Shown piece after piece: positions 38,001 to 50,000 of a stretch of 64,000 nt of DNA; within the stretch, counting starts at the first letter, position 1; every line of letters begins with the position of its first letter. The DNA lies in the NCBI RefSeq assembly GCF_000002075.1, contig NW_004797544.1:803190-867189 (forward strand), given 5' to 3'. A model generated the notes under the pieces. It ran no database searches and had not been told where the DNA came from. It was given only the letters and a program-made list of their open reading frames with translations. This DNA is from Aplysia californica (taxonomy: Eukaryota > Mollusca > Gastropoda > Aplysiida > Aplysiidae). Position numbers and translations under genes: made by a program.

Positions 38001-41000
38001 GCTGTTTAATACTTAAAGGCTATTTTTTGATGAAATTTGTAGAGTTCTTGGAAGTATGGAATATTCTGTATTGCTGTCTCTTGGGTGAACATGTTTTTTT
38101 TTCTCTCCTCTGACAGTCCTGTTAGTTACCGAAATTTTACTAAAACTATTTTTGCGTCGCTTGTAATGTGATCATCATCATTGCCTTTCTCACCCTGCTC
38201 CAGGGTATAAACCACGGACAAACACTTCCCATTTGACTCCATCCTGGGCTAGCCTCTGGATGTTATTCCATAGTAATGTGAGCACTTTAATGCTTTTCCA
38301 CTTTGGAACAAAAGTATGGTTCAACATAAGGTGTCTCAGCTTGCTACTGAAGCTTTGTTTTGCCATTAAAAAGGTTAGAATGGAAGTGAATGATATATAT
38401 GGCCAAGTACTCTGCATTCTAAAGCCCTCAAGATGCAGGGGACCTTTGAGTTTGCCTAATGAAGAGAATTTGGAGACCATTATATCATCAGATGGGAGAT
38501 GTCACACCGAAATTAAAAGCTGCATTTGCCAAGCAAAAGCGACCTTCCTCAAAAAGAAACAGATACTCGCAAACATCAATCTGTCACTGGAAACTAGAAA
38601 AAGAGTACTGAAAAGTTACTTCGAGCCGATCCTATTAATACGGGTGCGAAGCATGGACAGTCAATAAACAGCTGGAAAGAACAACTGTGGCGACAGAGTT
38701 GTGGTTCATAAGACGCATGCTACGTATCCCATGGACAGCTAGAAAAACAAATGAAGAAGTTTTGGTTGAAGCAGATTACTTATGACAAATATAAGAAAGT
38801 GACTGGCAAATTTCTTTGGACACACAATGCGGAAAGAAGCATTGGAGAATATTGTAACAACAGGCAAGTTTGATGGAAAGAGAGACAGAGGCGGACAGAG
38901 GGAAAAGATACTGGACAAGATGACAACATAGCTAGGAGCAGCAAGAACAACAGACACCATTGCTGCAATGCAAGACAGAGTGAAGTGGAGGTCCATGATC
39001 GCCCATGCCAGTCTGCAAGGCACCAGATGATGATGAATGAAGAGAATATTGTAATAAGGTGGATGGTCACTTCTGTCTTCCCTAGAGCCAGACACATTTA
39101 CCTATTACAACGATAAAAAGCATCATTTTTCTTTGCAGGTGGTTGGTTGGCACTGAGTGTCATGTGATCTCCTTTTATTTCTGTTCAGTTCTTTTTTGGT
39201 CCATATCTGTTCATTACAAATTGTGGAAGTTGATCTGCTTGCTCGCCGTACACTGTGACTCATCGTAAATATTGTCTCTTTTGCAGGTTACTTTGAACAC
39301 ATACACGTTTGAGAATGTGGCCTTCCATGTACTCCACCAACGCATTCCGCTGTTTTCATTCCGGTCCCTGAGCAAGTGGTACAACCACAAGACTCACTTG
39401 CACAGGTGGGGGAATATTAATTTTAGAGGGGGGGGAGGGCTGCAAGATGTTGTGTAAAGAGGCTTAAACTTTTTTACTGGAGAAAATTGCGATTTGAGTT
39501 GAAGAAGAGTTTTAATTTATGTCATCCTCTTGGCTTTTTTTTGAGTTGTAGTGTGTTAAGTATTGCTTTAAAATAAGAAGTGCTTTTACTTGGTGGGATG
39601 CTATTTGAAGAGAGGGTGAGGTTAGATTTTTCTTTCCTTTTTTGGGTGCTGTTTTGGTTTCTAGGATGTCCTGTTGCTTTGCAGCATAGTACATGTTTTG
39701 GTATTTAAAATAAATTCAAGTATGAGGTTAAGGATTAGTTTTGACCAATTGAACGTATGTGAAAGTGTTTTTGTTGAATTTTTTAAACGTTTCTGTGTGG
39801 ATTTTACTAAAAAAGACATTGATGAAAGACACAAACAATGTCAGTTTTCAGTTTCCAAGGACTCTCAGATATGGAAATTACCAAACTTTGGTGGTCTCGC
39901 TAATTTCACCTCTGAAACCAGGTGACACTGACCTCCTTCAATCGCAAACATTTCAACTTCTATTCAACATAGAGGGATATTTTTTTTTCACTAAAAGCAA
40001 GGCAAATGAACAGGCTTTAAGATGATACCAATAACCCGTAATACCCTAAAATTGACAAGCGCCTGATTCCACCATGTCGCGACACATTTGGTCAGTTTTC
40101 CACCTTTTGCTCAGTGCTGTGGTCTTAAATTAAATTTCTAGGAACGGTAATATTCTATTTTGTTGAAGTTGCCTTCATCTGTAATGATAATTTGGAAGAT
40201 GTGATTGAGTAATATGTTGTTCCTATTGTATTTGAGGCGGTATTCTGGACTTTCGGCGTGCTGTTCATTCTGTGAAATAGAAGCAGTCTGTTCATGTTTT
40301 TAAAAATTTGTCTTGTATTTTAGTGGATGGCTTGATGGAGGAACTTGTGGGTTCTTAGTTTCACTCCTCCTTTTTTCCCCTCTGTCTATTTTTGCTTTTT
40401 CTCCAGCATGAAATGACTGCTGTCTTGTCAATGTGCTTCTCCTCTCTCAAACTGAGTTAAATTTAATTAGGTGTGTCTGAAGAATATGTTCTTGAGAGAC
40501 TTTCTGAAGCAAGTGTTTATGGTTTTGTGTATTCAACCTAGATGGCGAGTGTTTGAGCACTACGTGAGGCGAGTGAAAGGTCAGCTGGAGATCATTGACC
40601 AACTTGACCTTATCGGGAAGACCAGCGAGTTTGCTCGTGTTTTTGGCATTGAGTTCTACGATGTCTTAGCAAGAGGCACACAGGTGAGACATTTTAGTTG
40701 CTGATTCTGTTTAAAAGTTCTGTATACAGGTTGCAATAAATGTTGCTTCATTTACTAGCTTCATGATCAAGCACATGGGTGCAAGTTAAATTTTTTTTGG
40801 GATTTATGTTGATTATTATTGTTCCTCAATATCTTGAGCTGATGGTGGTGGAGGTGGTGGGTTTGGAGGAAGGGATGTATCACCCTGAAAGTCAATCTAT
40901 GATTCACATTTGTTTGTTTTGTTTTGTTTTTCTGTTGAATAATAATAATAAAAAAGAATATTCTCTCTCTTTTGTCGAAGTATGGTTGTCGTTATGCAGG

Positions 41001-44000
41001 CTTATTGCCAACTCCGCAGGCCAACTTGTAAATTTTCTGTCTTTAGATCCGAGTGGAGTCCATGATGCTACGTCTGGCCAAGCCCATGAACTACGTGCCG
41101 GTGTCTCCCAGCGTGACGCAGCGAGCCCGCCAGAAGGCGGCGGAGTGCATCCCCCTGACGCTGGAGCCAGAGTCCAAGTACTACACCAGCCCCGTAGTGG
41201 TTCTGGACTTCCAGTCGCTCTACCCGTCCATCATGATCGCCTACAACTACTGCTTTTCCACCTGCCTGGGCCGCCTCGACCTGCTGGAGAAGGCCCAGTG
41301 AGTATTGGCGAGGACGCTTTATCTCTTCTTGGTTTAGTTTCCAATGAAGATTATGTTCTCTATTTACTCTTGGAATTGACCAAGAGGGCCACCCAATATT
41401 TAAAAAAAAAAGGATTATCAATATTTGGGGTGAAATTCTTTTTGTGTGTAATATGAAATGTAGGTACTTTTTTTTGTCAGCTGTCAACTCTGAAGTTGCT
41501 CTTAGTGTAATTGTCATGTGTAGAAGGAGAAAAATCACTGAATGACATACTTCTCACAAACGGGAGAATTGTGTTTCGATGTCGTACTATTAGCTGAAAG
41601 CATCATTATTCCTTCTGCTTTCAATGCCTGAGTGTTTTTTTTTAATGACTTGTATTTCTTTAATCGAGTCTGGAAAATGGATGTGCCAACCTTCCGCCAT
41701 GTATGAATGTTGTTTCCTGTTTGTGAACATAACTTGGAAGACTGATGGGTTTTTCAATTGTCTTTTTTCAGTGAAGGCCCATTTGAATTTGGTTGCACAT
41801 CACTGAAACTGACTCCATCCGTGCTCAAGGTAGGAATCTCTTCTTTTGTCAAGTTAATCAAACAAGTCTTTCACATCCAGTTGAACCTGTTCAAGACAAC
41901 CATCAGTGTTGTAGTGGAGAAAAGTGGTGTTAGACAGGTGGTCCTCCTCGAGAGTATCATTATAATAAAGAAAAACCACAAGGAGGATGGGGGGGGGGGG
42001 AGTGGTCCTTTGCACAGGTGATTGTCTAGGACAGGCGGTTGTTTAAGCAGATTCGACTGAACTTGAAATTACTTTGTATAGAGCTTTTCGTTTGTGGTCA
42101 TTATTTTCAGAAAGAATGTTGTTCCTTACGTGTACGAATTTGTTTTGCTTACAGAATGATCATGCTGCCAACATGGTCTTATTACATAGTAGAGATATGC
42201 GATCAATGTAAAGAGCTCGGAGCTTATGCTAGTATGGTATAGAGCTCTATATAAGTCCTATTTATTATTATTATTATTTTTATTATTATTACTATATTAT
42301 TATGATGAGCGATGTGATGCTATTACAATTTGTTTGATGGTGATGGCGCTGTTGTCAATTAGGACTTTGCATAAGCAAGTATTTGGGTTGAATGAATTGT
42401 TATTCTAGCATCTGCGTTTGTCGCGGCCGCGATTTTTGGCATTTTTTGGCCCGCGAATCGCGGCCGCGATTTTTGCATTTTTCCGACAGAAAACCACCAG
42501 CGGGAAAAAAAATATTTTAAAAACAACAACAAAAACTGGGAATAATATTCGTTAAAAAAAACAACAGAAACCAAACCTCTTTATATTTAGAAAGAAAGTT
42601 TATTTTCACTTTCGCTTCACTTCGTCTTTTTCTCACTTTTTAAAATTACGTTGATTTGTAATTTTCATGTGAAGAACATAAGTAGGCTACATTACATACT
42701 ATTTATATTGCTGTTTCTCTTTCTTGTTTCCCTCGTTATTGTGTTTTTTCTTTGTTGGCGTGTTCATTTTTTTTCTCGTTATTGTTCTGATTTGTTGTTT
42801 TTCCATTTTTTGTTTGTTTATATAGCGTAATGTTCGTCTTACCTTTTTTAAAAATGTGTTATAGAACTTTATGTTACAGCGTGTCTCCACCAAAAAGGAA
42901 TACTGACACTGGCAGGCCCCTTGTTTGTGATTCCATGATCTACACGTTAGATCCTGTTTTTTTTCTTGAATTACGCGCATTAGGGTTAAAACGGCCAGTC
43001 TATGGATCTGGATGGGTTTACACACACCCTAATTTGTTAATTTTTGTGGTTCTTTATTTGCTGTTCTAATTTTGATTTCTTTCTGTTGTGAAACCTTTAT
43101 TTTTCTCGTTTTTACACTCTGTGTGTGGGTAGTTGGCGGGTGCTCTGGTGTGGTTTGCTTCTTCTTTCCTATGAAACATCTATCGTCCTTATCTCCCCAG
43201 CTTCTTCTTTTTGTGTTTGTTACTCTCTTGTAATACCTCTAATCTTCTGGCGCTCATATGACCTTATGCAGTTGCGAGCGCCGTAAACCTCTACATGTAC
43301 TAAAACTAAGCACTCTGTGTGGCTGCAAATGATATTCTGGATGCTTAAAACAGAGCACAAGAAATTCTGGTGGTTTAGATGAAATTATCTCTATCAACAT
43401 ATTGCTATACGTTGTCACAGAGTTGAAAGCTTGAAAATTATTGGCAACTTTTGCCATTTTTGTGGCAACTTTTGGACAAAAAAATGGCAACAAATGCAGA
43501 TGCGAGGTTATTACTTAACTTTGTCTCCATTACAATAATCATATGTGAGGCAGCCTGGTGAAATCAGACGTTTGTCGGAAATTTTTTTTAACGGCTCAAC
43601 ACATTTCATTTAAAGAACACTTTTCTGTGTGGATTTTACTGAAAAATGTTGATTAAAGGCCTAAAAATCCTTTTCGCTAAGGATATAAGTCAACTTTGAC
43701 GGCCATTTTCCGGCTCATTTTACCTCTGAAATCAGGCGACCCCCGCTCCTTCAATCGCCAATATCGTGACTTTTACCCAAGATAAATGGATATTTGTTTC
43801 ATCAGAAGCAAGGCAAATGGGACAGGCTTTGAGATTATACCAATAACTCTTTATGCCCCAAAATTGACACACATTATATTACTTTGTACATTTTGTCTGT
43901 CATATCTTAATCTGATTGTGATTGAAGTAAGTTAATCGAATTATAGAGACTTTACAATCATTTTATTGCAGAAAGTCAAGGATCGCATCAATGTGTCCCC

Positions 44001-47000
44001 AAATGGTGTTGCCTTTGTGAAGCCTTCTGTGCGGAGAGGGGTTTTGCCAAAGTGAGTTGACATCAGAAAAAATTTAGTGATCTCTTTTATTGTTCAAATT
44101 TTCTGCACCTTTTCTAATGATTTATTCTATTGTTTTAGTGCTGCTTTCTTTTATTTGTGTACCTTGAGAATAGCAACTTCAGTATGTTCAGAAAGTTTGG
44201 GTTTTGTGCTTGTTATATGGTTTTGCCTATTCTGTGCTTTCTTTTAGAATTGACTGTAATATCGTCGGCCTTGTGATAAAACCGACTAACCACAGCGAGG
44301 TAAATTTTACAGGAGAAAGAAACAACTGTTTTATTTCAAAACAAAGGCGTCTAACGATAAATCAATGCTTTAAACACCTATAAAAACACTTTACCGAAAA
44401 ACTGTAGACATTTTTTTTCCTTTAGATTGCTTTTAATGAAACCGCGTGGGTTAGATGGTTATGTCGCTCAAATTTTCCTGGATAAAACCAACCAACCCTG
44501 TATTTTGTGGGTTGACCGGTTTTATCAAGAAGCCGCTGCTGGGCTTGAGTTTGGTTGAGTGCAGCCAAGCCACACTTGATGGTAACGTATTTGATCAGTT
44601 GTTTCAATCGTCGAGGTCTTTTGTAGAAGGAGGAGGAGGGGGGGGGGGAGAGGAGGAGGAGGATACTCTCAGCTGCTGCCATAGCTACGGAGTCATTTCG
44701 GGCAAAAACAGCAGTCACAAAGTTGAAACTTTAATAGAAGTAGAAGAAGCAGAACACAGCAATGGGCACTGCGCTGAGGGTCAGAGGTGACGCAGCAAGA
44801 GTGGCATCACTTGATGAAATGATATAGCGTTATGTAAGTTAAGGTTTGATATAAAGATAAAGCATTATGTTATGACACTGAGAAAATAATCTACACAAAA
44901 CACAAACGAAATGAACTTTCAAAGAAAGTCGAAAGATATTTCAGAAAGTAATGACTGCAGTAAACGCTGCAAATGAAAAAAAGAAGAAAAAGCACTTTAA
45001 AAAACAATGATCGTTGGTGGCAGACGGTGTGCTGGACAGGTCCCACATTTTTTTTTTCTGAGTGAGTTAGTAAAGAATGAAAAGCTACCGACTTCGTCCA
45101 TTCAATTGCGATGGAAAAATGGTAAGGAGAATAGACAGTAGTCCGAATATGGGAAAATGCCTTCATAATTCGGTAACTTTCAAGTACAAAGACAAAGAAG
45201 AACACGTGGACAGAAAAAAATAGTTTCATATAAAACAAAATCCATAAAGATGCGTTTGAAATACCGGCATTGACTTGTCACAAGATAAACAGTTCTGCGG
45301 GAACAGTGGGGAGTTTTAGTCATTAATAACATTATCAGCAGCATTAAAACGATGAAAAAAGAGGGAACAATCAGATTTATATAACTCCCAAATGAAACCA
45401 ACAAGAAATATTCCACAAATTTCCCTTTTGAAGAGCTCACACGGTTACCTGAGCGAATTCTGGACCATCAAACGAAGTCCGGAGACGAGTCGAAGCCGGG
45501 GCTAGTCAGAAACGTAACACGAGGCCCCTCATTGTTAGCGCCACAAAAACAGCCAACCCTCATTCCCTCCCTCGCAGGTGGGATAGTCGGAAACATCGGG
45601 CTAAAATCCAATGGGTGCTGGGTTATACGGTTTTATTTCTAATGTTTTAAAGACATTTTTAGACAAAATTTAGATCTGACTTTAAATGAGCATATGAAAT
45701 GGACAATTTGCTATCGATAGGGCCAATAAAATTTTTTGGGACATTTTGTGGGTTAGTCGGTTTTATCACAAGGCCGACGATATATTTTTTTATCGCTGCC
45801 CCAGACTTATTTCGTCCAAAGTGAAGACTTGAGTACACTTTGGACAAAATAGTTCTGAGGCAACGATATGTAGATTGTTTCATGGCTTTGCCTATTTAGT
45901 TCTTCCTTTAAAATCTGACTTGTATTTCAAATGTTTGTTTTTTTCTGTGTATTTGGTCAGGATGGTGGAGGAGATCCTCAACACCAGAATCATGGTCAAG
46001 AAGTCAATGAAGTCGTGCAAAAATGACAAGGTGTGTTCACAGATAAATGTTGAGAGTCGACTTTGGCTGTGACTGTTGGCAAACTCTCTAGTTAGCGGGA
46101 CGAGAATGCCACTGGAAGGTTCTACTTCTTTGCTCTCCCTTTGTCTTTTCTGTATGTCAATCTTGCTCTTTCCATGCAGCCAACGGTAATTATCTTCTCT
46201 TTGTGCTGCTTTTTACTTTTACTAGTGTAGTTAGCCTGGTTGGTAGCTTTTGATATCAGTGAGGACTGGCAACTGTTTTCCTCTCATGATTTTCTAATTA
46301 ATTTGCTTTCTGTCTTTTTGATTTGGTTTTAGTTGTAGTGGGATGGTGGGTGGTTGGTGGGTGATCTGGTGTGGTTTGCTTCTTCTTTCCGATCTAACAT
46401 CTATCGTCCTTATCTCCCCTTCTTCTTTTTTATGTTTGTTACTCTCTTGTAGCACCTCTAATCTTCTGGCACTCATATGACCTTATGCAGTTGCGAGCGC
46501 TGTAAAACCTCTGCTTAAACTAGTAGTGGGATGGATGATTGAATAATTTCAAAACTTTTGTTCAACGAGGATATTCCTGCTTTTTTTCAATCTGAGTGTC
46601 TTGTTTGTCTAATAAATGTCCTTTGTTTTTTTCGCAAGACTCTGACCCGCATGTTGGACGCTCGCCAGCTGGGCCTCAAGTTAATTGCCAACGTCACCTA
46701 TGGCTACACTGGGGCCAGCTTCTCCGGTCGCATGCCTTGCATTGAGGTTGGTGATAGCATCGTGCGGAAGGCCCGGGAAAGCTTGGAGCGTGCCATACAG
46801 CTGGTGGAACAGACGCCTCGCTGGGGGGCCTCTGTCATCTACGGAGACACTGACAGGTGGGAGCAACACGTTGTGAAATTCCTTGGAAACAAGGTGTGGA
46901 ACAGCTTTCTTTTGTTCATTTTAAAGATATATCAGATGACCTTGAGATCTTTGTGACTGAAAAAGCTCAACCCATCGACTACCTTTATGGTGTTTGTTTC

Positions 47001-50000
47001 AAAGTTTATAACCACTGTGGCAGATGTCATTTCTTTACAGTCTTTTTGACTGCTGTGGTGTTTTTCATCTTCTTTTGGTTCCTCTCCACTCTCTAGACAG
47101 TGATTTGGTGTGTGGTTTTAGAGATGTTTATAACACCCCCCCACCCCCTGCCACTGACTGAAGTGTCGTTAGGCCATTCCCAAAGGGGGGACATTTCTCG
47201 TTCTTATGCACAGTAGAATTGTAAATGGGATTATTCAACAATGTCATGCTCATAACTGTGCCTGAACTACAACAGGGAACTGCTGCCTTTTCTTTCCCAA
47301 TTCTTACTATCGTCATTTTCCTCTACTTCTTTTGTATGTTTGCCTCACTCTTGTGACCCGCTATTTCCGGGGTGCCTTGAAAGTTAAAGCTAGAGAGGTG
47401 AGCATGTGTAAGCCCGATTCCCTGTAAAGACTTCTCTGTTGACATCCACCCCTTGGCGCTCATATGACCTTATGCAGCTGTGAGCGCCGTAAAACCTGTA
47501 CGAAATAAATAAAAAAGATGTTTGTAAATTAAATTTTTTTAAATGTGAGAAATTGGGAGAGTAGTGTGACCTGAAAGTCTATGTGGCTGGATAATGAGAA
47601 AGATTAAATGTTTCAATTAATGTAGCGAGAAAACTAATGTGATTTCTTTTGCTTCTCAATTATAATTTTATGCTCATTTCTCGACAGCCTCTTTATTCAC
47701 TTCCCCGGCCGCAGCAAAGATGAGGCTTTTGTCCTTGGGCAGGAAATTGCTGATGCTGTCACTGCCATGTTTCCAAGCCCAATGAAGCTCAAATTTGAGA
47801 AGGTGAGTGCTTTCCTTAGGAAAAAAAAAGTGAAATTCACATGTGGAGTATGATATTGATTTTGGAAGTGTCCATTGAGGGACATTACTGTTGTGAACAG
47901 GTCAAAATGGTTTGGAATTTTAAAAAATGTTATACACGGAATAGTTCAGGGTTTTAAAAACTTTTGTAAGATTGTGTTTAATTAGTTAATGTGGTCATTT
48001 TTTGCGGGTGCTTTGATGTCCTTATCTCTCTTCTTTTTTTAGTTTTACTCTCTTGTAACACCTCTAATCTTCAGCTCCTATATGACTTAATAATGTTGCA
48101 ATTGCCTTAAAATTCTTACTAAAAATGATTTTCTGTGGTCATGGAGTAGTTGGTTATTTTTTCCTATAGCTCAGCAAAATGTGGTGGTTGTTCACAGGTA
48201 TACCTGCCATGTGTCCTGCAAACAAAGAAGAGGTACGTGGGCTTCATGTACGAGACCCCAGACCAGACCGAGCCAGTGTTTGATGCAAAAGGCATTGAGA
48301 CCGTTCGCAGAGATGCCTGCAGTGCAGTCTCAAAGGTAACTTTGCTGTAAAACACCCCCCCCCCTACCACGTACACACACACACTAATACACCCAATTAT
48401 TTTCTGTGTGGAGCATGTCTTGACCTTTTCAAGTTGGATGTTTTTGTCATTGGTGCTCTGAGCACTCTCTCAGTACAATGGTCTTCATTTGATATTTATT
48501 GTCATGTATTATAATACAGATGAGCTCGATGGGTTGGCTGATGCTCTAATGTGCTTTGCTTCTTCCTTCCTATCAAAACATCTGTTGTCCTTCTTTTTTT
48601 TTTTTTGTTTTGTATATTAATACTTAGTAACACCTCCGTAGCTCGTTCATTTTCGTCTGACCGCGTAAAAAAAATTATAGCTCGTTGAGGAATTTACCTA
48701 TGCCCACAAAACTTTGCATGGCACTTCTGCAGGCCAGCAACCAAACAAAAATTTTTTTATTTTAAATCTTGACCCAGTAATAAAAAAGTTTTTCTCTTTG
48801 GGCCCTTTATTAAAAACGGCTCTTTCGATGCATACACATGGGCCCTGCCCCCACATTTCAGTGTTATTGTCAGCATGTCGACTTCATCCCCCGGCCATCT
48901 AAGACGTCTCCACGTAAGTCTCGAAAAGTATCCACCTAGTCTCTTGAATCGTGTTTCTCAGGCGAACGTTAAAGAGCAATTTTGAGGAAAATATGTCCAC
49001 TTTTAAATGTTTTCGGTGTGTGATGTAAATCTCCTATTATTCGTTTACCTCCTTTTGGCTTACATCAAAGAAAACGTGTTAGAAGTTTAATTTTCATTGA
49101 CTCTTATGAATGGGCTTTTAGATTCTGTTTGGTCGCTTAACTTCTAGACCCACATGCAAAGACCCAGAAAGATTAAACAGAGCGATTTGTTTTTATCCCG
49201 TTTTAACCGCGGTCAGACGAAAGTGAATGCACTGTAATTTTCGTCACTTGTGTTACAAGTGCTGTAATACTCCAACTAAAACGAGGTCATACTGAACAAC
49301 TTTGTGTACAGATTCTGGAGCGTTCAATCAAAGTGCTCTTCACCACCCATGACCTGTCGCGTGTCCGAGCCTATGTGACGAGACAGCTGCACAAACTGCT
49401 GGAGGGAAAAGTGAGCATCATTGACCTCATATTTGCCAAGGAGTTCCGTGGCCTCATGGGTTACAAGCCAGGGGCCTGTGTGCCGGCCTTGGAGATCGCT
49501 CGGTATGTTTATTTTTATTTTTGGTAGAGGCTGCTATTTGTCCATGAGGTTGTATGTGGTTTGGAGAACGCCTGTTGGAAGATGTAAACTGGCATAAATT
49601 TAAAAAAACAACAAATTTGAAGATATTCATTTTTTTAAGGTATATTGCTGTCTTTATTTTCGGTGCAAGTGGAGCATTCTGTTAAAGTGGAAGTTAATGT
49701 GAAAAGCACTTAATCACTCAGGCAAGATTGTTTTTGTCAATTTTCTTCCACTTAAGCTGACAGGGTTGGGTTGATTTAAATCAATTGATTTTTAAAATTT
49801 AAATCAACTTGATTTTTTAAATAAAATCAGTGATTTAAATCACTTTAAAAAAAAATTATTTTTATTCAGTTTTTACTTATTTCAACATTCAGAATTCCTT
49901 TTCTTGGTTTCATAAAACAGATATAAGGTTTAGTAGACTAATATAATCATGCTTAAAAGTCTGCTTTCCACCCTTTCACTGTAAAATAATACAGTATTCA

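Noticed and set aside
44455-44790. 111-residue open frame inside the 1.5-kb transposon as a transposase
   Set aside because: It crosses a (GGA)n run and shows no DDE-type motif or DNA-binding domain.
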